Shown: positions 30,401-36,669 of the stretch, in pieces
Layout of the letters: each line of letters starts with the position of its first letter
Position numbering within the stretch: the stretch's first letter is position 1
Origin: Candidatus Flexicrinis affinis
GTDB lineage: Bacteria; Chloroflexota; Anaerolineae; Aggregatilineales; Phototrophicaceae
Assembly (NCBI GenBank): GCA_016716525.1
Contig: JADJWE010000001.1
Span: 1,860,001-1,924,000, forward strand
DNA length: 64,000 nt
Reading direction: 5' to 3'
Position numbers and translations under genes: made by a program
The notes under the pieces: generated by a model
The model's input: only the letters and a program-made list of their open reading frames with translations
What the model was told of the DNA's origin: nothing
Databases searched by the model: none

Positions 30401-32257
30401 CACGCCCTGATCGGCCAACATCTTCGCGCGGCGTTTCATCTCGGACTGCAGCGCGATAAACGTGCGGGCGCCTGCGTTGCCCTGCAAGCTGGTGACGAGG
30501 TTCACCACGTGCGGAAGGCGCTCGAACATCTTGAACGCCGTACCACCCTTATAGTCGACCAGCACGAAGTTGATCACGCTCGGGTCGTACTTCATCGCCA
30601 TGCCGAGGATCAGCGTGATCAGAAGCTCCGACTTACCGGAGCCGGTCGTACCGGCGATCATGCCGTGCACGCCGTCACCGTTGGCGCTGAACAATAGATC
30701 GCGCTTCTTCGGCCCCGGCAGGAAGCCGATCGGAACACGCAGCCATTCGGCAGCGGTCGCTTCGCGGCTCTTGCGCCATTTATCCCAGATGCCGTCCGCA
30801 GAAGCGTCGAGCCGTTCCGGCATGATGTGTTCGTGCAGATTGAGCAGTCGAACGTCGTTGGGCAAACCGGCGGTACCGAACGTCGAACGCACCGACAAGT
30901 TGCTGAGCTTGAGCGAGAACGTGCTCATCGCCGTCTCGGCTTTCAACGTATCAGCTACGCCGATCACACGGCGCGTATTTACTCCGACTTCCGTGTAGCG
31001 GAACAGCGTGCCAAGCTTTTGACCGTAAGCGGACACCTCGCCGCGAAGATTGGCTTCTGAGTCGACCTCGATGACTGTCTCGCACTGGCTGGGAATGTAC
31101 TTCGCATCCGGCACTAGGAAGATGATCGTCGCGCCGAGGTCTTGGCCGCGGCGGAAGATCAGCGATGCAGCTTCCTGTGTATCCGCACCCTTTGCGATGC
31201 TGTTCGGATTGCTCTCGATCGAAAGCTGGTCGACGACGACGAGCAGGAACGGCAGCGTCACATCCGTGCTGGAGTCGTCTGCAAGGCGCACCAAGCGGCG
31301 TTCGAGGTCGCTCTTGATCATCATGTCCCAGAACGTCTCGACCGCCGACTGGCGTGGGCTGAAGCACAACTGATCACCCGGTTCGGTCTTGTTACCGGAG
31401 TTGCTGTGAGGCAGATAACGTGCCCAGTTCCAGTTGGTCTCGTCGCTCGGGTCGCCAAAGACAAATAGGCGCGTGTCGGTCGGCGCGTGGAAGGCTGTAA
31501 AGTTGACCAACAGCGCCCGGACGAAGTCGTAGACCTCTTGCGGGTTCGAGCCGGTGATGCCGATCGAGTGCCGGCCCATGATGCCGTCGGTCGCGTTCGG
31601 ATCGGTGCGGTACGGGCGCAGTGGGATGGCAACGGGAATGTCGCTGACGTTCAGGGAGTCCTCGGCCAGCTTCATCGCCGCATACATCAGCGGATCTTCG
31701 TTATTGGCCTCAGCTTGGAACATGTACTTGACTGTCGAGGGCTGTGTGCCGATGCCAAGCCGCACCGCGCCGAAGTCGGGATCGGTCGTGCGGCGTTCCC
31801 AGAGACGGGTTCCGGAACGGTTGTCCTTGGTCCCGCGTTCCTGATTCTCGGCAATCGCGAGCACGCGCTCCATATTGGGATAGTTGTAGTAGTAGAACGT
31901 GCGCTGCTGATCGTGGTAGCCTTCCATCTCCCGGCGAAGCGCCGCCAAGCGCGCCTCGTAGCTTTCGCGCTGGCGCTGAAGTTCGCGGGTCTCGCGAATG
32001 TACGTCCAGAAGGCCAGCATCGACGACGCCACGACGGACAAACCCATCGGGATAATCAGCGCGAGGTTGCGCCCGCTTCCGGTTGCGGAAACGATGACAT
32101 AGCCGATAATGGTGATCAGCGGCAGGAACGACTGAATGAGCGTGATGCCGCCAAGTTCTAACTCCGGCGGCGGCGGAACCTCTAGCTCGGCCTGTGGTAG
32201 GTCGGGCTGAATGCGCGGTGGCCGGTTAATCAGCACAGGCTGGGATTGCGTCGCCAT
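27470..32257 (-). CDS. essC: EssC/EccC-type FtsK-SpoIIIE ATPase, motor of type VII secretion
   Basis: 1595 residues. Two membrane helices (about 38-60 and 64-85), an ordered region to about 520, then three RecA-like ATPase domains. Domain 1 has Walker A GTTGSGKS (536-543) and Walker B IIDE with Glu657, so it is intact. Domain 2 has GASGKGKT (954-961) but Asn1057 in place of the catalytic Glu. Domain 3 has GSPLTGRT with Arg1246 replacing the Walker Lys, and Asn1332. One active plus two degenerate domains is the EccC/EssC pattern. The N-terminal FHA pair of EssC is missing, and about 110 extra residues (1485-1595) end in a helical region. ATG preceded by GGGAG; divergent promoter at 32334-32362. 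Confidence 0.93.
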   Translation of the reverse strand: MATQSQPVLINRPPRIQPDLPQAELEVPPPPELELGGITLIQSFLPLITIIGYVIVSATGSGRNLALIIPMGLSVVASSMLAFWTYIRETRELQRQRESYEARLAALRREMEGYHDQQRTFYYYNYPNMERVLAIAENQERGTKDNRSGTRLWERRTTDPDFGAVRLGIGTQPSTVKYMFQAEANNEDPLMYAAMKLAEDSLNVSDIPVAIPLRPYRTDPNATDGIMGRHSIGITGSNPQEVYDFVRALLVNFTAFHAPTDTRLFVFGDPSDETNWNWARYLPHSNSGNKTEPGDQLCFSPRQSAVETFWDMMIKSDLERRLVRLADDSSTDVTLPFLLVVVDQLSIESNPNSIAKGADTQEAASLIFRRGQDLGATIIFLVPDAKYIPSQCETVIEVDSEANLRGEVSAYGQKLGTLFRYTEVGVNTRRVIGVADTLKAETAMSTFSLKLSNLSVRSTFGTAGLPNDVRLLNLHEHIMPERLDASADGIWDKWRKSREATAAEWLRVPIGFLPGPKKRDLLFSANGDGVHGMIAGTTGSGKSELLITLILGMAMKYDPSVINFVLVDYKGGTAFKMFERLPHVVNLVTSLQGNAGARTFIALQSEMKRRAKMLADQGVPHIVDYREKGYHRTDLPMAPETKVKHKPFPFLFVIIDEFAEMVKEMPQFKADLDSVTRLGRAYGVTLILATQRPTGAVTDQMRANIKFKICLRVETAEDSRELLRASDAAFLPTGVPGRAYLMVGNDSPQLMQVAYASYNYIPPTAESIEEEKPPVIKWFDRPKKKKEKSASAASLRTVADRVVEICAALAIEKPDVVEQEKPWPDPLPVQLPLNAEYITSAMQRMPKASDIFADEEEEPEIEAADEVVDDNPMFPLSRNLKPWIDEIMRQASGRSNGVTETTTMMADGSERWPHVDWSSEEALSGRIGMIDDPYHARQLPLDLDLKAGSVLVYGASGKGKTGFLRTLITSLAVRHSPDALWVYAFDFGGGGLTPIENLPHVGAVIDSEENERVTRLLNRLKQWVRERAELFGGDSLSVYNRTHPNAQKPAVLVVLDNYAEFRQRYEDAGVELASLLREGASKGIFFAVTADQLSTVPGRIAGLFNQRLSLKLSDPSEYSGIVGRVPADLDDIPGRGYIPFERAVLECHIAKPLSIDLQTAEGEQADESVQLAALAEVMNHAWTGGRPQPVETLEPIVALRDMAPLASERRIEIMLGKALHDLQPIALNLKEQGPHLVVAGSPLTGRTTTLRSMVLSLADRYSPDRLGIILIDAQKRMFEFAEGKSLANLPHVRAAISEQNREMIDPMIESLRSLYTSEGSGSRPELFIFIDNYDDFSDLFDRKAKPLTDLANLARRYGSDGLHFVIGMGASPTEDLLKVITRSKVGLALDPEAAGKAPFNLTAAGKLARNTYPVGRGFLIGSGRFTVVQISTPYPIENADEIQDSTELQAKINVQLGQYIDDVVAKWADAPRWNFEIKVPEPGESNGTTPERKAGGGASAPAASSGPAMPAEYAKKLREALKEIAPIAGIDVAEVERLEGADLLRATSAFEDMIDLAALAAEAKVKPEALLPVFMGYGVSEEDARKALGLSAEKA

Positions 32258-32294
32258 TGATGTCTCCCTCAGCTCAACGGAACTCTACGCTTGC

Positions 32295-32323
32295 TTGACA
32301 CGCATGCGGCTGATGAGTACCTT
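32295..32323 (+). promoter_or_regulatory. Candidate promoter of the pseudokinase gene
   Basis: TTGACA (32295-32300, perfect consensus), 17-base spacer, TACCTT (32318-32323), about 59 bases before the ATG at 32382. It overlaps the oppositely directed essC promoter, so the two may compete. Confidence 0.5.
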
Positions 32324-32333
32324 AGATTAGTCT

Positions 32334-32362
32334 ATTGTGTCGCCAATCCGAATCCTTGTCAA
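32334..32362 (-). promoter_or_regulatory. Candidate promoter of essC
   Basis: Minus-strand TTGACA (32357-32362), 17-base spacer, CACAAT (32334-32339), about 75 bases before the essC ATG. Interleaved with the promoter of the divergent pseudokinase gene. Confidence 0.5.
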
Positions 32363-32381
32363 AGCGTCACAGGGAGGTCCC

Positions 32382-33467
32382 ATGAAGTACGTCTGCACGT
32401 TCTGCGAGCGCATTTCCCCAGACGGCAACCTGTGGTGCACAGAACAGAACTGTTTGGCCGAAGAAAAGCCGCTTGTGCTGGACACCGGCGATACCCTCGG
32501 CGACATGGAGATTCTGCGCCGTCTGACTGTCACCCGAACCGCCGCAATCTATGAAGCCAAGCGCGGTGATGACCGGTTGTTGGCGAAAGTCGCCCACAGC
32601 ACGCCGGTCGCACAGGACAAACTCCGCCACGAAGCCAAGACACTGCAGCGGCTCGCAGGCAAACGGCAGCACTATGCCCTGCCGGTGCTAGTGGCGCCGT
32701 ACCGCACGGCGTCTGTAGCCGACCGGCCATACGGCAAGGTCGGTTTCCAGAACGAGACCAAATACTACATGGTGTTCGAGTACGTGCACGGCCGTTTCCT
32801 CAGCGACGTGCTGCACAGCCAACCCCAGCCATGGTATCAGCACGCGGCATGGATCATGATGCAAGTCGCAGATGCGGTGGCATTCATGCATGAGAACGAC
32901 GCGCTGCATCTCAACATTAGTCCTTCAGCGGTCTACGTCCGCAACGATCGAGACGATATCCCCCGCCCGATTCTGATGGACTTCGGATATCCGGTCACCA
33001 GTGTCAGTGCGGCAGAGTTGATCTCCGGCATCTCCTACACGGCGCCGGAGCTTGTTCGCGGGCAGCCTCCAACACGCAGTACTGACGTGTACGGGCTGGG
33101 CGCGCTTTTCTACGAGATGCTGGCCGGGCGTCCGGCTTATCCGGCACGGTCGCGAGGGCTGGACATGGTCCGGCGCGAGGTGGTCGAGGGTATGGTCGCC
33201 GCGCTGCGTCGCAGCGACCTCCCCATCCCGCCTGAAGGCAAGAACTATCGGGAGACGTCCGTGTTTGTCGGGAACGCGCTCGCCGCGCGCCCGGAGATGC
33301 GCCAGCAGGACGTCCCGACCTTCGCGCACGAGGTCCGGCGCTTGTATGGCGATGCGCCGGCCGAGCGGAAGAAGCGACGGATCACGCGGCGGATGCTGAT
33401 CACGGCGGCAATTGTCGGTGCGCTTCTGATCGTGCTCGCTCAGCTTTTCGCCGCTCTGACCGGCTAA
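32382..33467 (+). CDS. Zinc-ribbon pseudokinase with C-terminal membrane anchor (EssB/YukC-like candidate)
   Basis: 361 residues. Cys5, Cys8, Cys19 and Cys24 suggest a small zinc finger. Residues about 40-330 follow a protein-kinase fold: Lys69, Glu84, a hinge YYMVFEYVHG, DFG at 200-202 and APE in SYTAPELVRG. But the Gly-rich loop is gone, and the catalytic HRDxKxxN reads HLNISPSAV (His176-Leu-Asn178), so Asp, Lys and Asn are all replaced. This argues for a pseudokinase. One hydrophobic helix (about 336-358) anchors the very C-terminus. In Firmicutes the core component EssB/YukC is also a pseudokinase with one membrane helix; adjacency to essC makes an equivalent role plausible but unproven. 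The ATG at 32382 follows GGGAGG. Confidence 0.8.
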   Translation: MKYVCTFCERISPDGNLWCTEQNCLAEEKPLVLDTGDTLGDMEILRRLTVTRTAAIYEAKRGDDRLLAKVAHSTPVAQDKLRHEAKTLQRLAGKRQHYALPVLVAPYRTASVADRPYGKVGFQNETKYYMVFEYVHGRFLSDVLHSQPQPWYQHAAWIMMQVADAVAFMHENDALHLNISPSAVYVRNDRDDIPRPILMDFGYPVTSVSAAELISGISYTAPELVRGQPPTRSTDVYGLGALFYEMLAGRPAYPARSRGLDMVRREVVEGMVAALRRSDLPIPPEGKNYRETSVFVGNALAARPEMRQQDVPTFAHEVRRLYGDAPAERKKRRITRRMLITAAIVGALLIVLAQLFAALTG

Positions 33468-33519
33468 GCTGTCGATCAGCTGACCTGCGGATCGATACGC
33501 GGGCAGTGATGTGCACAAA

Positions 33520-33548
33520 AAAAGACCGGCTGTCGAAGCCGGTCTTTT
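33520..33548. terminator. Bidirectional intrinsic terminator
   Basis: Perfect 12-base arms (33520-33531 and 33537-33548) with a 5-base loop; A-rich on the left, T-rich on the right, so it works on both strands. It lies between the convergent pseudokinase gene and the WXG operon. Confidence 0.9.
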
Positions 33549-33565
33549 CATGTTCGCGCGGTCGC

Positions 33566-33865
33566 TTAGGCGAAGCGCTGCGACCCGGTGTTGTCACCGT
33601 CGCGGTAGCTGCGGATCGCACCTTCCAGATCGCCGCTGAGTTCTTCGAACTTCTCGCCGATCTTCTCGATGCGCGGCTGAATGCGCGACAGGAACTGCTC
33701 GAGCGCGGTCGTTGCGCCCATGCTGATGAACGCCATCGCCTTGAGAGTGGTGATGATGATCTTCAGCGCCTTCGAGATCGCCTTGGCGACGTCGGCCATC
33801 GTGTCGAACGTCTTGGCCATGCTCTCGACATCGGGGATGTTCATGCTCACATCTGGGCTAGCCAT
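33566..33865 (-). CDS. WXG100-like small helical protein, candidate type VII substrate
   Basis: 99 residues, predicted two-helix hairpin with amphipathic heptads (VESMAKTFDTMADVAKAI; then LEQFLSRIQPRIEKIGEKF). No Trp-x-Gly is present; the bend may be near SMGATT. Its tail (LEGAIRSYRDGDNTGSQRF) resembles that of the 34267-34563 protein and contains YRDGD, a YxxxD pattern as in type VII secretion signals. Strong AGGAGG ribosome site. Last gene of a four-gene WXG operon, just before the bidirectional terminator. Family placement rests mainly on size, fold and context. Confidence 0.7.
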   Translation of the reverse strand: MASPDVSMNIPDVESMAKTFDTMADVAKAISKALKIIITTLKAMAFISMGATTALEQFLSRIQPRIEKIGEKFEELSGDLEGAIRSYRDGDNTGSQRFA

Positions 33866-33905
33866 GGGGGCCTCCTAGTCCTTTGTCTGTTCTCGTCCGG
33901 TTGAT

Positions 33906-34238
33906 TTAGAAGATGTCGAACGCGTCGACGACGCCGCCGATCATGCCACTGATGGCTTCATCGGCCTGCTCGATGATGTTGGCCGCGTTCTGGAACGCGC
34001 CTACGAAGCTGATGCCACCGGTCATGATCGACATGATCTCCGGGAACACCACGTTCTCCATCTCATCGTAGAACTTCTCGGCACCCTGGCCGGTCCACGC
34101 CCCATTGCGGAGCGGGTTCAATGCGTTGCGGAGACCACTGAGGACCTCGTCCTGCAAGCGGTCGACTTCCTTGGTGGCGTTTTGCAGCAGGTTATCGACC
34201 TGGCTGCGAACGAAGCTGAGCAGCAATCCAACGATCAT
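33906..34238 (-). CDS. WXG100-family protein
   Basis: 110 residues. Helix, NGAWTGQGAEKF with Trp48-x-Gly50 at the bend, and a second helix (YDEMENVVFPEIMSIM), as in WXG100 proteins, which form four-helix dimers exported by type VII systems. The C-terminal third is more hydrophobic and glycine-rich (GGISFVGAFQNAANI; ISGMIGGVVDAF), different from the neighbouring paralogues. GGAGGA ribosome site. Third gene of the four-gene operon that starts at 34893. Confidence 0.8.
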   Translation of the reverse strand: MIVGLLLSFVRSQVDNLLQNATKEVDRLQDEVLSGLRNALNPLRNGAWTGQGAEKFYDEMENVVFPEIMSIMTGGISFVGAFQNAANIIEQADEAISGMIGGVVDAFDIF

Positions 34239-34266
34239 GGTTTAGTCCTCCTCTGTCCCGTGTTAG

Positions 34267-34563
34267 TTAACCGAAGAAGCCGCCGGCGGACTGGTCGGAG
34301 TCGCGCAGGTCAGTCAGCGCGCCAACCAGATCAAGCGAGACTTCGTTGAACTTCTGCGCCAAGCGCGAAACTGCCGGGGCGAGGCGCTCGCCGATACCGT
34401 CCGAAAGCGTGCGGCCTGCGCGGCCGAGCATCACACCACCGTCCAGCTGATCGCTGATCGCCTTGAGCGATCCCACCATTTCTTCAAGCTCGTCGGCCGT
34501 TTGCTTGGCGATTTCCGCCATCTGCTGTACGGCCTCATAATCCATCTGGATCTTGTCGGTCAT
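34267..34563 (-). CDS. WXG100-like protein lacking the tryptophan
   Basis: 98 residues with the helix-turn-helix size and pattern of WXG100 proteins. At the bend it reads GGVMLGRAG, so Met45-Leu-Gly47 stands where Trp-x-Gly occurs in its neighbours (GGGWIGRGF). The tail (DLVGALTDLRDSDQSAGGFFG) matches the last gene of the operon. It may be the partner subunit that accepts the Trp of a paralogue in a heterodimer. GAGGAG precedes the ATG. Second gene of the operon. Confidence 0.78.
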   Translation of the reverse strand: MTDKIQMDYEAVQQMAEIAKQTADELEEMVGSLKAISDQLDGGVMLGRAGRTLSDGIGERLAPAVSRLAQKFNEVSLDLVGALTDLRDSDQSAGGFFG

Positions 34564-34596
34564 CGTGGTTTCTCCTCTCTAGGTCCGGTTAGATGC

Positions 34597-34893
34597 TTAG
34601 AAGTTGAAGCGACCGCGCGCTTCTTCTTCGGCCTGCTGCATGCGCTCGACGGACTGGCGAATGATGTTCGACACCTGCTCGAGCACGTCTTCCAGTTTCT
34701 GGACGGCGGGAAGCAGCAAGCTCTCGGACTCATCCGCGAACTTGTCGAAACCACGACCGATCCAGCCGCCGCCCTGCAGAACCTGGAACTGCTGGCGGAA
34801 CTTGTTTGCTGCGGCCTGGGTGCGGCTCGACCACTCGGCAAGGCGAGTAGCGATCTGCTCCAGCTCCTCATACTTCATCTGAACCTTATCCAT
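34597..34893 (-). CDS. WXG100-family protein (first gene of operon)
   Basis: 98 residues, classic WXG100 layout: first helix MDKVQMKYEELEQIATRLA, bend GGGWIGRGFDKF with Trp44-x-Gly46, second helix ending RMQQAEEEARGRFNF. This tail and the bend are nearly identical to those of the proteins at 35349 and 35907, so the three are recent paralogues. A strong promoter-like box (34960-34988) of a type shared with the other two lies upstream. AGGAGAGG precedes the ATG. Expected to be exported by the EssC motor as a dimer. Confidence 0.88.
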   Translation of the reverse strand: MDKVQMKYEELEQIATRLAEWSSRTQAAANKFRQQFQVLQGGGWIGRGFDKFADESESLLLPAVQKLEDVLEQVSNIIRQSVERMQQAEEEARGRFNF

Positions 34894-35348
34894 CGTTCCT
34901 CTCCTTTTGATCCCTGCAGCGCGATTGCTGCATGTCGGTGTGGGGATGGTTCGAAAATTAGCGTATGCTGAGAAACAAAACCTGTCAAGTAGCCGAGGAC
35001 CAACGTACCATAGGACCTCAACGTTTAATCCTGCACTTATTTTTCATCAACAATAGGATGGTCGCGGGCTTCCCGTAAATAGGCTACGCCGAGTCGGATG
35101 GTGCATTCCCTCAATTGAGGGAGCGCAAGAACCCCAGCGATTCACCGGTCAAAACGGCAGGGATTCTAGTGTGAAAGAAGTACCTGACTTCTCAACACTT
35201 GTCCGCAAAAGCCCCTGATTCGTTTCTAAGAAATCGCCGCGAATTTGTGTAGACTTCCTGACATTTCAGACCACTCTTCCCTCAGACCGGTGCTTACCCT
35301 ACGCACAATGTCGCATCGGACGCGCCGGCGGTCGCGTCAGCGTTCTGG
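34894..35348. other. 455-base intergenic region with a perfect 16-base palindrome
   Basis: No convincing gene. It holds the promoter box at 34960-34988 and, in the middle, the palindrome TCCCTCAATTGAGGGA at 35107-35122, which could be an operator or the end of a small RNA. The stretch is less GC-rich than the surrounding genes. No degraded WXG copy was recognised. Confidence 0.5.
34960..34988 (-). promoter_or_regulatory. Shared WXG promoter box, copy C
   Basis: Minus strand: TTGACA (34983-34988), ten bases, CTCAG (34968-34972), two bases, TACGCT (34960-34965). The spacer between the two hexamers is 17. It drives the four-gene WXG operon. Same arrangement as at 35701 and 36494. Confidence 0.6.
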
Positions 35349-35645
35349 TTAGAAGTTGAACCGACCACGCGCCTCTTCTTCGGCCTGCTGCATGCGCTCG
35401 CCTGCCTGCCGCGTAATCCCTGCAAGTTGCTCCAGCACATCGCTTAGTTTGCGCATGGCCGGCATCAGTTCGCTGCGCACTTCATCGGAGAACTTATCAA
35501 AGCCACGACCGACCCAACCGCCGCCTTCCAAAACCTCGTACTGACGAATGAACTTGAACACACCGTCGTTGATTTGACTATGCATCTCGCCGAACTGGTG
35601 GGAAATTCGCTCGAGGTCTTCGTACCGGTACTGTACCTTGTCCAT
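35349..35645 (-). CDS. WXG100-family protein, single-gene unit
   Basis: 98 residues, paralogue of the 34597-34893 protein: MDKVQYRYEDLERISHQF, bend GGGWVGRGFDKF (Trp44) and tail RMQQAEEEARGRFNF. The frame extends upstream to 35705, but the ATG at 35645 gives the same start as the paralogue and has AGGAGA nearby. It has its own copy of the shared promoter box (35701-35729). No partner gene is adjacent. Confidence 0.87.
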   Translation of the reverse strand: MDKVQYRYEDLERISHQFGEMHSQINDGVFKFIRQYEVLEGGGWVGRGFDKFSDEVRSELMPAMRKLSDVLEQLAGITRQAGERMQQAEEEARGRFNF

Positions 35646-35700
35646 CCTCGATTCTCCTGTAAGAAAGCAGGCTCGGAGGAGCCTGCTCGGTCGCAAGAAC

Positions 35701-35729
35701 AACATAATCTGAGATCAGAATCGTGTCAA
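35701..35729 (-). promoter_or_regulatory. Shared WXG promoter box, copy B
   Basis: Minus strand: TTGACA (35724-35729), ten bases, CTCAG (35709-35713), two bases, TATGTT (35701-35706). Spacer 17. About 56 bases before the ATG at 35645. Confidence 0.6.
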
Positions 35730-35906
35730 ATAGTTAACTGCGCGTGCGTATGAAAGCTGCATGTCGCCGCCGCTGTTCTTCGTCGGGATGCCTCGTTCAA
35801 CACGTGACGGACAGGTCATTGGCAGCGCCAATACAGGCCGATGTGCCGTCGCGCCAGTGGCCGAGTCTCGCCGACTTGCGCTTTGTCCACGCGCCGATCT
35901 GTGGAT

Positions 35907-36437
35907 TCAAGTGGCCGGCAGCACCGGGAATGAGAATGGGTCGTGACCGGTCTGGTTTGAGAATGGCCGGCGCAATACGGACGGGAACTGCTGTCCGGTG
36001 TCTATCGGCGGTGGCGCTGACGGCATGGGTCGCGCTACGTCCGGGAAGCCCCCTATGCCGCCAAATCGCGGAGCGCCCGCAACTTGTCCAAATCCTCCAC
36101 CCAGCGGCGCAGCAGACCCGCCCGACGCGTCATCCTGAGCGAGGAACTCGCCCCGCGCCTCTTCCTCAGCCTGCTGCATGCGCTCGCCTGCCTGCCGCAC
36201 GGCGTTGGAAACCTCGTTTAGTACATCGGAGAGCCTGCGCAGAGCAGGTGCGATCTCATCCTTCACCTCGGCTTCGAATTGGTCAAAGCCGCGACCGATC
36301 CATCCACCGTTCTCCAGCACCTGAAATTGCTGTCCTAACTTGACGGCGCACTCGACCACGCGCTGATGCATATCGGCAAACTGATGCGCGATTCGCTCGA
36401 TGTCCTCGTATCGAAACTGAACCTTCTCCATGCCCAA
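35907..36437 (-). CDS. WXG100-family protein with a Gly/Pro-rich C-terminal extension
   Basis: 176 residues. The first 105 are a WXG100 paralogue (VQFRYEDIERIAHQF, NGGWIGRGFDQF with Trp46, RMQQAEEEARGEF). A further 70 residues are rich in Gly, Ala and Pro (APLGGGFGQVAGAPRFGG; RPMPSAPPPIDTG), without predicted helix, possibly a surface or cargo tail. Start ATG at 36437 with GGGAGG six bases away; the internal ATG at 36431 is less well spaced. Has its own shared promoter box (36494-36522). Confidence 0.85.
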   Translation of the reverse strand: MGMEKVQFRYEDIERIAHQFADMHQRVVECAVKLGQQFQVLENGGWIGRGFDQFEAEVKDEIAPALRRLSDVLNEVSNAVRQAGERMQQAEEEARGEFLAQDDASGGSAAPLGGGFGQVAGAPRFGGIGGFPDVARPMPSAPPPIDTGQQFPSVLRRPFSNQTGHDPFSFPVLPAT

Positions 36438-36493
36438 CCTCCCCTACTCGGTCGGCTGGCGCTCGTGGTCTGCCAGCGCGGCGCGTCAAAGTC

Positions 36494-36522
36494 AACTTAT
36501 ACTGAGAAAGGAATCGTGTCAA
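36494..36522 (-). promoter_or_regulatory. Shared WXG promoter box, copy A
   Basis: Minus strand: TTGACA (36517-36522), ten bases, CTCAG (36502-36506), two bases, TAAGTT (36494-36499). Spacer 17. About 57 bases before the ATG at 36437. Confidence 0.6.
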
Positions 36523-36669
36523 ACGGCCGAGACTCCGTGCACGCGCAGAAAAGCTGTGCTAATCTGTCTTTAATTTCCTGCGGTGGACGGTGTAAAGTGG
36601 CCGTTCTACGGTAACATTGAGGGCGATCAGGACAGGATCGTACACGACGCATCCAGCTAGAGGACACGT

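Noticed and set aside
29516..30697. 393-codon plus-strand frame opposite essC
   Set aside because: Antisense to the first and second ATPase regions of EssC, with no domain of its own.
33520..33548. Considered as an integration or attachment site because it is a long perfect inverted repeat
   Set aside because: Short loop, flanking A and T tracts and position between convergent genes fit a bidirectional terminator; there is no integrase or tRNA nearby.
35744..36343. 199-codon plus-strand frame opposite the extended WXG gene
   Set aside because: Overlaps a clear WXG100 paralogue with conserved bend and tail; the plus frame has no ribosome site or family sequence.
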